Assembly: GCA_045589215.1 (NCBI GenBank)
Contig: JAZNOQ010000076.1
Location: 1 to 22,967, forward strand
DNA: 22,967 nt
Reading direction: 5' to 3'
From: JAZNOQ01 sp045589215
GTDB lineage: Bacteria; Bacillota; Clostridia; Oscillospirales; CAG-272
The position numbers were made by a program, and so were the translations under genes. Positions 22,646-22,967 of the stretch are shown in pieces (the first letter of the stretch is position 1; each line of letters begins with the position of its first letter). The notes beneath the pieces were generated by a model that was not told the DNA's origin, searched no databases, and saw only the letters and a list, made by a program, of their open reading frames with translations.

Positions 22646-22967
22646 ATGAACGCCATTGAAATCAGAAATTTATCGAAAAGCTTTCGCGGAATGTATGCAG
22701 TCGATCACCTCGATATGACCGTGCCGCAGGGCGCGATCTACGGCTTTATCGGAGAGAACGGATCGGGCAAATCAACGACGATGAAGCTGATCTGCGGACA
22801 CCTCGTCCCCGACGAGGGGGAAGTCAAGCTGTTCGGAAAGGACTATACCGACGCGGGTGTCCGCGTCAGAGTAGGGGCACTGATCGAGAACGCGGGGTGC
22901 TTCCCCGGCTCCTCGGTGTATCAGAACCTTATGATGCAGTGTATCAATCTCGGTATTGAGAACGCAG
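22646..22967 (+). CDS. BcrA-type ABC transporter ATP-binding protein (3' truncated by window)
   Basis: The first 107 residues of an ABC-2 ATPase. Visible are the A-loop region NLSKSFRGMYAVD, Walker A GENGSGKST (36-44), LICGHLVPDEGEV, and a Q-loop region reading GALIENAGCFPGSSVYQNL. The Glu in place of the Q-loop Gln (LIE) is typical of BcrA/LanF-like ATPases in peptide-antibiotic resistance and immunity exporters. The permease would be expected downstream, outside the window. AAGGAG at 22635-22640 sets the ATG. Substrate and role are inferred from the subfamily only. Confidence 0.88.
   Translation, partial: MNAIEIRNLSKSFRGMYAVDHLDMTVPQGAIYGFIGENGSGKSTTMKLICGHLVPDEGEVKLFGKDYTDAGVRVRVGALIENAGCFPGSSVYQNLMMQCINLGIENA

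Overview
The window looks like a chromosomal segment of an anaerobic Bacillota/Clostridia-type bacterium, probably gut-associated or uncultured. The reasons are AGGAGG-type ribosome binding sites in front of nearly every gene, TTGACA/TATAAT promoters, an anaerobe oxidative-stress set (superoxide reductase, ferritin, rubredoxin), an ArgR-type operator, and clostridial membrane-protein families (YitT, MATE, BcrA-type ABC, 1200-aa ABC-FtsX fusions). This assignment is inference; no rRNA or other marker gene is present. Genes are densely packed, and most operon ends carry clear intrinsic terminators.

Layout: (1) 2-1165 is the 3' part of a TrpB2-type tryptophan synthase beta chain, followed by a hairpin. 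(2) 1328-6850 is an arginine operon, argC-argJ-argB-argD-argF, with a consensus promoter, an ARG box in a ~160-nt leader and a strong terminator. Together the five genes convert glutamate to citrulline through the cyclic (ArgJ) acetyl route; argG, argH and carAB are not in view. (3) 6866-10605 is a single-gene ABC ATPase-FtsX permease fusion of 1204 aa with its own promoter. (4) 10678-11894 is an M20 peptidase. (5) 11947-13832 is a DUF47 (PhoU-like) / PiT phosphate transporter pair ending in a bidirectional terminator. (6) Minus strand 16277-13844 carries an unusual metallo-beta-lactamase + glycerophosphodiester phosphodiesterase fusion followed by a YitT-family membrane protein. (7) nadE (NAD synthetase) is divergent from it. 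(8) 17126-17312 is a compact element of six consecutive hairpins with complementary ends, lying between the convergent nadE and MFS genes. (9) 18564-17314 on the minus strand is an MFS permease. (10) 18700-20165 is an oxygen-defence operon: a desulfoferrodoxin-type superoxide reductase carrying an extra C-terminal BFD-like [2Fe-2S] domain, ferritin, and a 53-aa rubredoxin. (11) 20199-22086 is a GNAT acetyltransferase coupled to a MATE exporter. (12) 22172-22967 is a small two-helix membrane protein, a 21-codon ORF that overlaps a terminator-like hairpin, and the start of a BcrA-type ABC ATPase cut by the window end.

I found no CRISPR array, transposase, phage gene, tRNA or rRNA, and no obvious defence island. 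The candidates most worth a second look are the multi-hairpin element at 17126-17312, the two domain fusions (superoxide reductase-BFD and MBL-GDPD), and the putative leader ORF/attenuator before the last ABC gene. Six of the eight promoters read here also carry an extended -10 (TGn) motif.
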